The position numbers were made by a program, and so were the translations under genes. DNA of 14,450 bases from Bacteroidota bacterium (GTDB taxonomy: Bacteria > Bacteroidota > Bacteroidia > Bacteroidales > VadinHA17), in contig JADFUQ010000392.1 of assembly GCA_015222065.1 (NCBI GenBank), positions 1 to 14,450 on the forward strand, in the 5' to 3' direction. The notes under the pieces were generated by a model. The model was not told where the DNA came from. It saw nothing but the letters and a program-made list of their open reading frames with translations, and searched no databases. Positions 1 through 5,808 of this stretch are shown here, piece after piece (positions within the stretch are counted from its first letter, which is position 1; every line of letters begins with the position of its first letter).

Positions 1-203
1 AACCGATCCAAAATTACTCCAGTTTTTTAAGTCCACTAATTAATTACAAATGAAACATGTACACAAATATAGAATTAATATCTAAAAACTTAGTTTCTTT
101 CATTTTTATTAAGGACTCAGGTTGGCAGAGAATTGTTTCCAACATTGCGGATTTATGCTAGATTACATTTTACAGAAGGAAAATATTTTATTCAACTTTT
201 TAC

Positions 204-227
204 CCTGACAAACCTTTGGTTGTCAGG
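204..227. terminator. Hairpin downstream of minus-strand remnant
   Basis: CCTGACAA (204-211) and TTGTCAGG (220-227) form an 8-bp stem, extended by two further C-G pairs around a short loop with one bulged A. It lies just beyond the 3' end of the minus-strand remnant at 260-437, where a terminator would be expected. No clear U-tract follows on that strand, so it could equally be a small repeat hairpin. Confidence 0.4.
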
Positions 228-235
228 ATCTTTAA

Positions 236-277
236 CTTTCGTCTTTTATCTTTTGTCTTTTATCTTTTATCTTCTGG
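236..277. repeat. Degenerate heptamer array (CTTTTAT type)
   Basis: Six consecutive 7-bp units related to CTTTTAT (others are CTTTTGT, CTTTCGT and CTTCTGG). On the minus strand the unit reads GATAAAA and supplies the last codons and the TAA stop of the small remnant at 260-437. It belongs to the same 7-bp-period class seen in most other spacers of the window. Confidence 0.7.
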
Positions 278-437
278 TTTATCCAGGTTAGGTGTTTCAC
301 TTAGTATATCCTCAAGATCAGCAAAAAGGATTTCTCCCTGTTTTAATACCGTTTGAACAAGATGTTGAAGATTCTCCCTGCCATACTTGTTTAAGTGCAT
401 TTTCAAACCGGTTAAGAGCTTGTATAGCAAGGTTCAT
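260..437 (-). pseudogene. Small frameshifted coding remnant, unknown family
   Basis: Two minus-strand reading frames abut near position 389. The upstream frame starts at ATG 437-435 and reads MNLAIQALNRFENALK. The downstream frame continues KYGRENLQHLVQTVLKQG and on to a TAA at 260. Dropping one base (the G at 389 on the plus strand) joins them into a 58-residue helical, charged polypeptide with a natural-looking composition. Upstream of 437 the frame closes at a TGA (453-455), so an original N-terminus may be missing. The last codons come from the heptamer array. I do not recognise the family. The alternatives are a sequencing error in an intact small gene, the decayed 3' end of a larger gene, or chance. 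The shorter unshifted frame would begin at ATG 400-398. Confidence 0.4.
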
Positions 438-480
438 TTCCGGAATTATTCGTCAGTACCGACTTTTGTAGTCTCGCTTA

Positions 481-514
481 CCTGCCTTCGCTAAAGCGAC
501 TATGCGCAGACAGG
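481..514. repeat. REP-like nested hairpin
   Basis: CCTGCCT (481-487) pairs with AGACAGG (508-514) with one mismatch, enclosing a tight inner stem TCGCT/AGCGA (488-499). This GC-rich nested palindrome stands out in an AT-rich spacer and resembles small dispersed palindromic repeats. Its copy number cannot be judged from the window. Confidence 0.4.
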
Positions 515-551
515 CTTCAGAGGCTGTGTGAAAATAAAGATAAATGACTAA

Positions 552-569
552 GGGGCTGTCTCAAAAGTA
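552..569 (+). mobile_element. Probable insertion-sequence terminal inverted repeat
   Basis: GGGGCTGTCTCAAAAGTA resembles the terminal inverted repeats of IS elements whose ends read GGxCTGTCTCAAAA, which are common in Bacteroidota. Read inward, the element body would lie to the right, but there is no transposase and no matching opposite end before the gene at 770. It is probably a solitary remnant. The call rests on motif familiarity only. Confidence 0.4.
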
Positions 570-591
570 CAAAAAAGAAGTTCTCGGTAAA

Positions 592-665
592 GTAGAGCGG
601 GAAGGATAAAACACCTTCCCTACCCCCTCGTCAAACCGTACATGCGGTTTTCCCGCATACGGCTT
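592..665 (-). mobile_element. Group II intron 3' remnant (domains V and VI)
   Basis: On the minus strand, 665-633 folds as a domain-V-like hairpin. It starts with AAGCCGTAT, which contains the AGC catalytic triad, has a GCGG/CCGC upper stem capped by a GAAAA loop, shows a two-base bulge (TG), and returns through TACGGTTT. Directly downstream, 629-592 forms a domain-VI-like hairpin with a GGGAAGG/CCTTCCC stem and ends in CTCTAC. This is the normal order at the 3' end of a bacterial group II intron. No reverse transcriptase/maturase and no domains I-IV are present; the next sequence (666-769) is AT-rich leader to the aldo/keto reductase. The intron is therefore 5'-truncated. The five-base loop (four is usual) and the lack of an obvious bulged branch A suggest decay. 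Confidence 0.6.
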
Positions 666-769
666 TCCTGTAAGAATTTAATCCTTTCTTTTCCCAAATA
701 TATTGTTTTGAATCATTTAAAAACATAAATTTACTTAATCATTCATGTTTTAAACTAAACAATTTTAAT

Positions 770-2287
770 ATGTCTGAAACAAAAAACAAATCCAATTCCC
801 GCCGAAGATTTCTAAAAGCGTCGGCAGTAGCAGTTGCAGGTCTATCGGTTGTTCCATACATCCGTTGCAGCAGGGGGGCAATTGCCGGCCCTATGAAAAG
901 ATCGTTCGGAAACCTGAATTTCGATGTGACCACACTTGGTCTTGGTGGACAAGCTTCCATTCAATGGACACCCGAAAATGTTAATCCCGTAAATATAATA
1001 CTAAAAGCCTTTAACCTGGGAGTAAATTATTATGACACATCCAATGTTTACGGTCCCAGCCAGTTGAATTTTGGAACAGCTTTCCGCAAGCTTGACCTGA
1101 TTTCCGGCAATACAGGCTATAACGAAAGTCTCAGAAAATCGATCTGGCTTACTTCGAAAACTCACTTACGGTGGGCAAAAGGAGCTATGGAGAAAGAAGG
1201 TGTGAGGCACGTTACCAATGGCACTGAAGGGTCGCTTACAGTAGATGATCTGAAAAGATCCCTGTCCCAGATATTTGGTGATGGAGAGGGATATTACCCG
1301 GAAGGCTCCTATCTTGATATGATACTGATCCACAACCTTAATACACTTCAGGAGGTTGATGTTCTGTATGAAGGTCTTGAAAATCCGGATCCAAAAGCCG
1401 AACATATTGGTGCTCTTGCTGCTTTACGTGATTACCGTGACGGAACGAACCTTACCGGACTTAACCCAAAAGAGGAAAAGCTGATCCGGCATATCGGGTT
1501 TTCCGGTCATTATTCTGCTCCGGTAATGATGGAAATGATCCAGAGAGATAAATTCAACCTGCTTGATGGAATGCTGGTGGCCATCAATGCAAACGACAGA
1601 CTTAATTTCAACATGCAGCATAACGTAATCTCTGTGGCATCCGCAAAAAACATGGGAGTAATTGCCATGAAGGTTTTCGCCGACGGTGCTATGTACACAA
1701 AGGATGCCGACTGGTCATGGAAACCCGAACATGTAGTCAGAACGGTTGGGAGCAGGTCTCTGCCATCCAGGCCTCTGATTGAATATTCGCTCACTACGCC
1801 CGGCATTCATACCGCCATCATCGGTATTGGCCAGATTAGCGAAAACCCTGAATTATGCCAGCTACATCAAAATTTCCAGTCTGCCCTGATTGAACCTGAC
1901 GGGCTCAATGAAACAGAACGACGGGAAGTTGAACAAATGGCGGGTATGGTGAAAGGAGGTAAAACCAATTATTTCCAAATCCCTGAAGGAGGTCTTACTG
2001 CTCCGGAAAATCCTTCCATAAGCCAGCAATTAGAAGATGAACAGCGCGTGATAAATCTCACCTGGCATACGGCTTATGCAGGAAGCGAACCAATAAAAAC
2101 TTACGAGATCCTCCGTGATAATGAAAAGATTGGTGAAATAATCTATAAACCGCAAACAACCAAAGAACCATTTGTTTTCAAGGAAAATGTAGCTGACAGG
2201 AAAGCCCATGAATATAAGCTCGTTTCCGTTGACAAAAGCGGCGGGAAAGCAGAAACAGACATCCTTGTGCTACTGTCAATGGAATAA
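770..2287 (+). CDS. Tat-exported aldo/keto reductase with FN3-like C-terminal domain
   Basis: The 505-residue protein opens with a twin-arginine signal (SRRRFLK, residues 10-16) and a hydrophobic stretch (17-31), so export of the folded protein is predicted. Residues about 43-395 form an aldo/keto reductase barrel. The expected catalytic tetrad is visible as D89 and Y94 (DTSNVYG), K130 (TSK) and H188 (LIHN). Such enzymes reduce carbonyls or oxidise alcohols with NAD(P)H, which here would have to be bound before export. Residues about 415-505 look like a fibronectin type III domain (LTW, YEILRD, YKLVSVD motifs). The ATG at 770 precedes a textbook signal peptide and has no Shine-Dalgarno site, as is usual in Bacteroidota. 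No partner gene is evident and the substrate is unknown. C33 after the hydrophobic stretch is not in a convincing lipobox. Confidence 0.85.
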   Translation: MSETKNKSNSRRRFLKASAVAVAGLSVVPYIRCSRGAIAGPMKRSFGNLNFDVTTLGLGGQASIQWTPENVNPVNIILKAFNLGVNYYDTSNVYGPSQLNFGTAFRKLDLISGNTGYNESLRKSIWLTSKTHLRWAKGAMEKEGVRHVTNGTEGSLTVDDLKRSLSQIFGDGEGYYPEGSYLDMILIHNLNTLQEVDVLYEGLENPDPKAEHIGALAALRDYRDGTNLTGLNPKEEKLIRHIGFSGHYSAPVMMEMIQRDKFNLLDGMLVAINANDRLNFNMQHNVISVASAKNMGVIAMKVFADGAMYTKDADWSWKPEHVVRTVGSRSLPSRPLIEYSLTTPGIHTAIIGIGQISENPELCQLHQNFQSALIEPDGLNETERREVEQMAGMVKGGKTNYFQIPEGGLTAPENPSISQQLEDEQRVINLTWHTAYAGSEPIKTYEILRDNEKIGEIIYKPQTTKEPFVFKENVADRKAHEYKLVSVDKSGGKAETDILVLLSME

Positions 2288-2295
2288 GAAAAAAC

Positions 2296-2317
2296 AAAAG
2301 GGAGCATGCTCCCTTTT
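2296..2317. terminator. Bidirectional palindromic terminator
   Basis: A perfect 22-bp palindrome consists of AAAA, GGGAGC, the central AT-rich ATGCTCCC half and TTTT. It gives a GC-rich stem followed by T-runs on either strand. It sits between convergent stop codons at 2287 and 2338 and can serve both genes. A second GGGTGCTCCC-like copy at 2321-2332 could offer an alternative pairing. Confidence 0.8.
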
Positions 2318-2337
2318 CGAAGGGTGCTCCCTTGAAT

Positions 2338-3219
2338 TCACGCCCATTGCTCCTCAAGAATTTCACTTTTTATCCCAACAATTATTTGTTTAACAGGCAC
2401 TTTACGTTCTGCTTTTGCAGCAGCTGCTTTAACCATCTGAATTAAGCCACCGCAACAAGACACCTCCATCATCATTACTGTTATGGTATTTACTTTAGCC
2501 TCATCAATCAGTTGTCTGAACTTTTCAATATAAACTTCTGTATTTGAGTCTAATTTCGGGCATGCTATACCTAAGCTTTTTCCTTTTAAATAATCTTTAT
2601 GAAAATTGCCTAACGAAAAAGCCACACAGTCTGCAGCAATAACAATATCAGAATCTTTGAAATTTGCTGCATTGGGATTAATCAGGTGCATCTGAACAGG
2701 CCAGTGTGTTAATTCAGATCTTTGACTTGCCGATTCTGCCATATTTCCGGATTCCCGACCTGCTCCAAAACTCTTTTCCTGTGACCCGGGACATCCATAT
2801 TCCGGACTATTTTCATGTTTTTCCATATTATTTTCCTCAATTATTTCATTTATTATTTTATATACATCTATATCAAATTCATCTTTATGACTTAATAAAT
2901 ATGTTATACCTTCATGAAGATAACTTTCTTCTCCATGATCTTTTAAATGCTTTAAGTGGGCAACTACTACATTTTCACCTTTAGTAACCATATCGGTCAT
3001 CACTTTTACCTCATCATAAGGTTCAGCTTCACGTTGCTCAATTGTAATAGCGCCTTGTGGACAATGGCCTAAACATGCACCTAATCCATCACACATCAAA
3101 TCACTAATTAATCGTGCTTTCTCATCAATAATTTGCAGAGCACCCTCATGACAATTAGGAATGCATTCTTTACACCCATCGCATAAATCCTCGTCTATTT
3201 TTACAATATCTCTTTTCAT
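2338..3219 (-). CDS. Ferredoxin-like 4Fe-4S protein with Cys-rich C-terminal domain
   Basis: The 293-residue soluble protein begins with a two-cluster ferredoxin domain. The first motif is C13-x2-C16-x2-C19-x3-C23. The second is C43-x5-C49-x3-C53-P, where the usual second cysteine is replaced by L46 in a CDGLGAC context. A linker follows (about residues 100-180, including CPGS). The C-terminal domain (about 185-293) has conserved-looking cysteines C198, C220 and the pair C255-C256 in SCCGGL. I recall this architecture as a widespread but uncharacterised family of anaerobes, usually annotated only as a 4Fe-4S domain protein and sometimes found near hybrid cluster protein genes. An electron-transfer role is likely; the partner is unknown. 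It is divergent from a Crp/Fnr regulator and shares a palindromic operator with it, which suggests redox or nitrosative-stress control. There is no signal peptide, so it should be cytoplasmic. Confidence 0.8.
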   Translation of the reverse strand: MKRDIVKIDEDLCDGCKECIPNCHEGALQIIDEKARLISDLMCDGLGACLGHCPQGAITIEQREAEPYDEVKVMTDMVTKGENVVVAHLKHLKDHGEESYLHEGITYLLSHKDEFDIDVYKIINEIIEENNMEKHENSPEYGCPGSQEKSFGAGRESGNMAESASQRSELTHWPVQMHLINPNAANFKDSDIVIAADCVAFSLGNFHKDYLKGKSLGIACPKLDSNTEVYIEKFRQLIDEAKVNTITVMMMEVSCCGGLIQMVKAAAAKAERKVPVKQIIVGIKSEILEEQWA

Positions 3220-3305
3220 TATTTTTTGTTTAAAAAACCTAATTTGTTAATCCTTTATTAAGTACTTTTAATAATATTTTTTTACTTTAAAATGTTTTTC
3301 TTTAA

Positions 3306-3313
3306 CAAAAATA
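3306..3313 (-). promoter_or_regulatory. Putative Bacteroidota -7 box for the ferredoxin-like gene
   Basis: On the minus strand this reads TATTTTTG, matching TAnnTTTG. It lies about 90 bases upstream of the ATG at 3219. The centre of the 16-bp palindrome (3342.5) is about 36 bases upstream of the last G of the box, which would place it near -41 if transcription starts about 5 bases past the box. That is the classical position for activation by a Crp/Fnr protein. No clear -33 TTG is visible, which fits an activator-dependent promoter. Confidence 0.45.
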
Positions 3314-3334
3314 TTGTCATCCGGAACCTAAAGT

Positions 3335-3350
3335 TGTAACATATGTTACA
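3335..3350. promoter_or_regulatory. Perfect 16-bp palindromic Crp/Fnr-type operator
   Basis: TGTAACATATGTTACA is a perfect inverted repeat in the 337-base spacer between the divergent ferredoxin-like gene and the Crp/Fnr-type regulator. Its TGTnA...TnACA half-sites resemble targets of the Crp/Fnr superfamily (for example TTGATnnnnATCAA for Fnr, TGTGAn6TCACA for Crp). The natural candidate to bind it is the product of the adjacent regulator gene, controlling both directions. Confidence 0.65.
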
Positions 3351-3367
3351 TTCAGCAGATATTTATA

Positions 3368-3375
3368 TACATTTG
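3368..3375 (+). promoter_or_regulatory. Putative -7 box for the Crp/Fnr-type gene
   Basis: TACATTTG matches TAnnTTTG and lies 18 bases to the right of the operator palindrome, pointing toward the regulator at 3557. A start just past it would give a long leader (about 175 bases) containing the repeat-rich segment at 3392-3556. The same operator could thus act autoregulatorily. Confidence 0.4.
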
Positions 3376-3391
3376 AATTATGGGAACTAAT

Positions 3392-3556
3392 CAGTCGGCA
3401 GTCCACAGTCAACAGTCGGCAATCGATCAACAAAAATGCAAAGTATAATGAGATTAGCCTCAAAATTTAGACATTATAGCATTCTATACATTTTAGGCGC
3501 TTTTAACTTTAGCACTTTAGGCACTTCCTCATTTAGGCACTTAATAGTTACGAACT
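3392..3556 (+). repeat. Repeat-rich leader of the Crp/Fnr gene, copy 1 of a leader element
   Basis: The segment starts with five 7-bp units of CAGTCGG type (3392-3426) and carries a 17-mer (CAAAAATGCAAAGTATA, 3431-3447), TTAGCCT (3454), AGCATTC (3478) and CACTTAATAGTTAC (3538-3551) just before the ATG. These match, in the same order, motifs in the leader of the next gene (4224-4429). It also holds loose repeats of TTTAGGCAC at 3493-3540. No coding potential is seen. Confidence 0.6.
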
Positions 3557-4222
3557 ATGTATAAGATACTTTCTGATTCAATATTATTTAAAGGTTTCAA
3601 TGAGTGGGATATAGAGAACCTGCTGAACAAAATAAATTATCAAATTAGAAAATATAAACCGAAAGATACTATTGCATTTAGTGGTGAAGAGTGTAATTAT
3701 TTAATGATAATTTTAAAAGGTTATGTTAAGGGAGAGATGATAGATTATTCAGGTAAAACAATTAAAATTGAGGATATTCATGCTCCAAAGCCTCTTGCTA
3801 TTGCTTTTATCTTTGGCAAGAATAATAAATTTCCAGTAACCGTTGAAGCTGTTATGGATACCGAAATATTGGTTATACATAAAAGTGAATTTTTAAAGAT
3901 TTTGCAATCGAATGTAAGAATTCTGAATAATTTCCTGAATGCTATATCGAACCGGAGCCAATTTTTATCGAATAAAATTAAGTTCTTTTCTTTTACTACA
4001 ATTAAAAGCAAATTTGCACAATACATATTAGAGCTTGCCAAAGACGATTTTTATATTGTAGAATTGAAACAGACCCAACAACAGCTAGCCGAATTATTCG
4101 GTGTTACCCGACCTTCGTTTGCCAGAATTATTGGAGAAATGCAAAATGAGGGACTTATTAAAATTGAAAAGAAACAGGTTGAGATTTTAAACAGAAATGC
4201 ACTTATTGAATTAATTAACTAA
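3557..4222 (+). CDS. Crp/Fnr-family transcriptional regulator
   Basis: The 221-residue protein has a cyclic-nucleotide-binding-like beta-barrel sensor (about residues 8-120), a dimerisation helix (about 122-160) and a C-terminal winged helix-turn-helix (about 173-201, including TQQQLAELFGVTRPSFARII). It has a single obvious sensor-domain cysteine (C46) and lacks the four-cysteine set of classical Fnr, so it should not bind an Fnr-type Fe-S cluster. It also lacks an obvious cAMP-binding signature. Together with the divergent ferredoxin-like gene this resembles HcpR-type regulators of the nitrosative-stress response in anaerobes, but no hcp gene is present here, so I leave the symbol blank. It probably binds the perfect palindrome at 3335-3350. 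Confidence 0.85.
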   Translation: MYKILSDSILFKGFNEWDIENLLNKINYQIRKYKPKDTIAFSGEECNYLMIILKGYVKGEMIDYSGKTIKIEDIHAPKPLAIAFIFGKNNKFPVTVEAVMDTEILVIHKSEFLKILQSNVRILNNFLNAISNRSQFLSNKIKFFSFTTIKSKFAQYILELAKDDFYIVELKQTQQQLAELFGVTRPSFARIIGEMQNEGLIKIEKKQVEILNRNALIELIN

Positions 4223-4223
4223 T

Positions 4224-4429
4224 CAGTTGGCAATTGGCAGTTGGCAGTTGGCAAAGACAAAAATTTATGTTCGGCAAAAATGCAAAGTATATTTTAAACT
4301 TTAGTTATTTTAGCCTTCAAGAAAGCAAATAACAATAGCTAAATAATTATTTAAGCATTCAATGATTCCAAACTTTTCATGCTGAGCGCAGTCGAAGCGA
4401 AGACACTAAATAGTTACAAATAACTTATT
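4224..4429 (+). repeat. Repeat-rich spacer, copy 2 of the leader element
   Basis: The segment begins one base after the regulator stop with four heptamers (CAGTTGG, one CAATTGG; 4224-4251). It then has the same 17-mer as copy 1 (4275-4291), TTAGCCT (4310-4316), AGCATTC (4354-4360) and CACTAAATAGTTAC (4404-4417, one mismatch to copy 1) shortly before the exonuclease ATG. No promoter box matching TAnnTTTG and no coding potential were found. Confidence 0.6.
4378..4398. repeat. CTGAGCGCAGTCGAAGC-type dispersed repeat
   Basis: CATGCTGAGCGCAGTCGAAGC is a GC-rich island in AT-rich sequence. It matches a short sequence I recall as recurring in intergenic regions of many Bacteroidota genomes. Only one copy lies in this window, so repeat status rests on memory rather than on internal evidence. 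Confidence 0.4.
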
Positions 4430-4999
4430 ATGTATTTATTTTTTGATACAGAAACAACAGGACTACCAGGAAATTGGAAAGCACCTATTACGGATTTGAA
4501 TAATTGGCCAAGACTGGTGCAATTAGCTTATTTGCACTATGACAGAGATGGTAATAAAATTTCCGGTGGTGACTTTATCATTAAACCGGAAGGCTTTACC
4601 ATTCCAACAGATGCCTCTCGTATTCATGGTATATCAACAGAAAGAGCTATAAAAGAAGGGAAGCCTTTATTGACAGTTTTGCAAACTTTTCAATCTTTAG
4701 TAAGTCAGGCAGAATTTCTTGTTGCACATAATATAAGTTTTGATGAGAAGATTGTCGGTGCAGAATTTTTACGGGCTGGAAAACAAAATCCATTACCAAC
4801 AAAAAGAAAAATCTGTACGATGAAAAGCACGACAAATCTCTGTGCAATTAACGGACCTTATGGTTATAAATGGCCAAAGTTGTCGGAATTACATTACAAA
4901 TTATTCAAAACAGAATTTGAGGAAGCACACAATGCTGCTGCTGATATTAATGCAACAGCAAAATGTTTCTGGGAATTAAAAAGAAAAGGAAAAATTTAA
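4430..4999 (+). CDS. 3'-5' exonuclease, DnaQ-like DEDDh family
   Basis: The 189-residue protein consists of one RNase T/DnaQ-type exonuclease fold. Exo I is FFDTETTGLP (D6, E8), Exo II is VAHNISFDEK (D105) and Exo III is EEAHNAAADI (H167, D172), so all five metal/catalytic residues of the DEDDh class are present. It should remove 3' nucleotides from DNA or RNA using two divalent metals, in proofreading, repair or RNA trimming. It lacks polymerase-binding or accessory domains, so it is a stand-alone member rather than a full-length polymerase III epsilon. The cyclophilin gene follows 38 bases downstream and the two may be cotranscribed. Confidence 0.88.
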   Translation: MYLFFDTETTGLPGNWKAPITDLNNWPRLVQLAYLHYDRDGNKISGGDFIIKPEGFTIPTDASRIHGISTERAIKEGKPLLTVLQTFQSLVSQAEFLVAHNISFDEKIVGAEFLRAGKQNPLPTKRKICTMKSTTNLCAINGPYGYKWPKLSELHYKLFKTEFEEAHNAAADINATAKCFWELKRKGKI

Positions 5000-5037
5000 T
5001 TTCTAATTATTGAATAAACAATCAAAACAAATAAGCC

Positions 5038-5658
5038 ATGAAATTATCGGCATTATTCTTCTTACCCCTGTTAATAACATCAACCGGCATTGAAACATTT
5101 AACCTGGACGAATCAATAAAAAGTAAAAACCCAATTATTCGTATATCTACTGAAATTGGAGAAATTGAAATCGAGATATTTGAGAAAGAAGCTCCTGTTA
5201 CGGCAAACAATTTTTTAGAATATATAAAAAAGGGGATGTTCAAAAATGCTTGTTTTTACAGGGTTGTAAATATGGAAAATCAACCGGATGATGATATTAA
5301 AATCGAGGTGATACAAGGGGGACTGGGATGGTCTGATTCTCTTCCCGGATTAGGACCGATTAAACATGAAACCACTGATATAACAGGGATAAAACATTTG
5401 GATGGAACACTCTCAATGGCACGTGATAAACCCGGTTCAGCAAGCTCTGAGTTTTTTATTTGTATAAATAACCAACTGGAACTTGATTATGGAGGTAAAC
5501 GAAACCCGGATGGCCAGGGTTTTGCTGCCTTTGGCAAAGTAATAAAAGGAATGGATGTTGTTAAAAAAATTCAGAAACTGGATAATACAAATCAGATGCT
5601 GGATAATCCGGTTATGATTTTGGATATTATACGGTTGGAGCTTATTAAAGTTGAGTAG
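5038..5658 (+). CDS. Exported cyclophilin-type peptidyl-prolyl isomerase
   Basis: The 206-residue protein has an N-terminal hydrophobic segment (residues 3-16) consistent with a signal peptide, without a lipobox cysteine, so a periplasmic location is likely. Residues about 32-200 are a cyclophilin domain: FYRVV (catalytic R75), VIQGG (Q93), SMARDKPGSASSEFFI (core loop, 127-141) and AFGKVIKG (164-171). The usual IQGGDP reads IQGGLG and the usual SMAN reads SMAR, as in many bacterial secreted forms. It catalyses cis-trans isomerisation of X-Pro bonds during folding of exported proteins. The 150-base spacer after it (5659-5808) is A/G-rich and low in complexity. Confidence 0.88.
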   Translation: MKLSALFFLPLLITSTGIETFNLDESIKSKNPIIRISTEIGEIEIEIFEKEAPVTANNFLEYIKKGMFKNACFYRVVNMENQPDDDIKIEVIQGGLGWSDSLPGLGPIKHETTDITGIKHLDGTLSMARDKPGSASSEFFICINNQLELDYGGKRNPDGQGFAAFGKVIKGMDVVKKIQKLDNTNQMLDNPVMILDIIRLELIKVE

Positions 5659-5808
5659 GGTGAGTAAGGAAGAAGGAAAAAGCCGAAGAGTCAAAAGGTC
5701 GAAAAGGTGAAGTGGGAAATAATGAATATAGAATAACGAATTTTGAATTATGAAGTAAAGAATAAAGAGGTGAGTAAAAAAAAGGGATAAAAGTCAAAAA
5801 GTTGAAAT

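Noticed and set aside
739..960. Minus-strand open frame opposite the aldo/keto reductase start
   Set aside because: It is a shadow of the signal peptide and barrel coding region, which is strongly supported on the plus strand.
2178..2393. Short open frames on both strands around the terminator
   Set aside because: They overlap the 3' ends of two well-supported convergent genes and the palindromic terminator, with no start context or recognisable product.
3557..4222. Oxygen-sensing Fnr proper
   Set aside because: Only one obvious cysteine (C46) is in the sensor region; the four cluster-binding cysteines of Fnr are missing.
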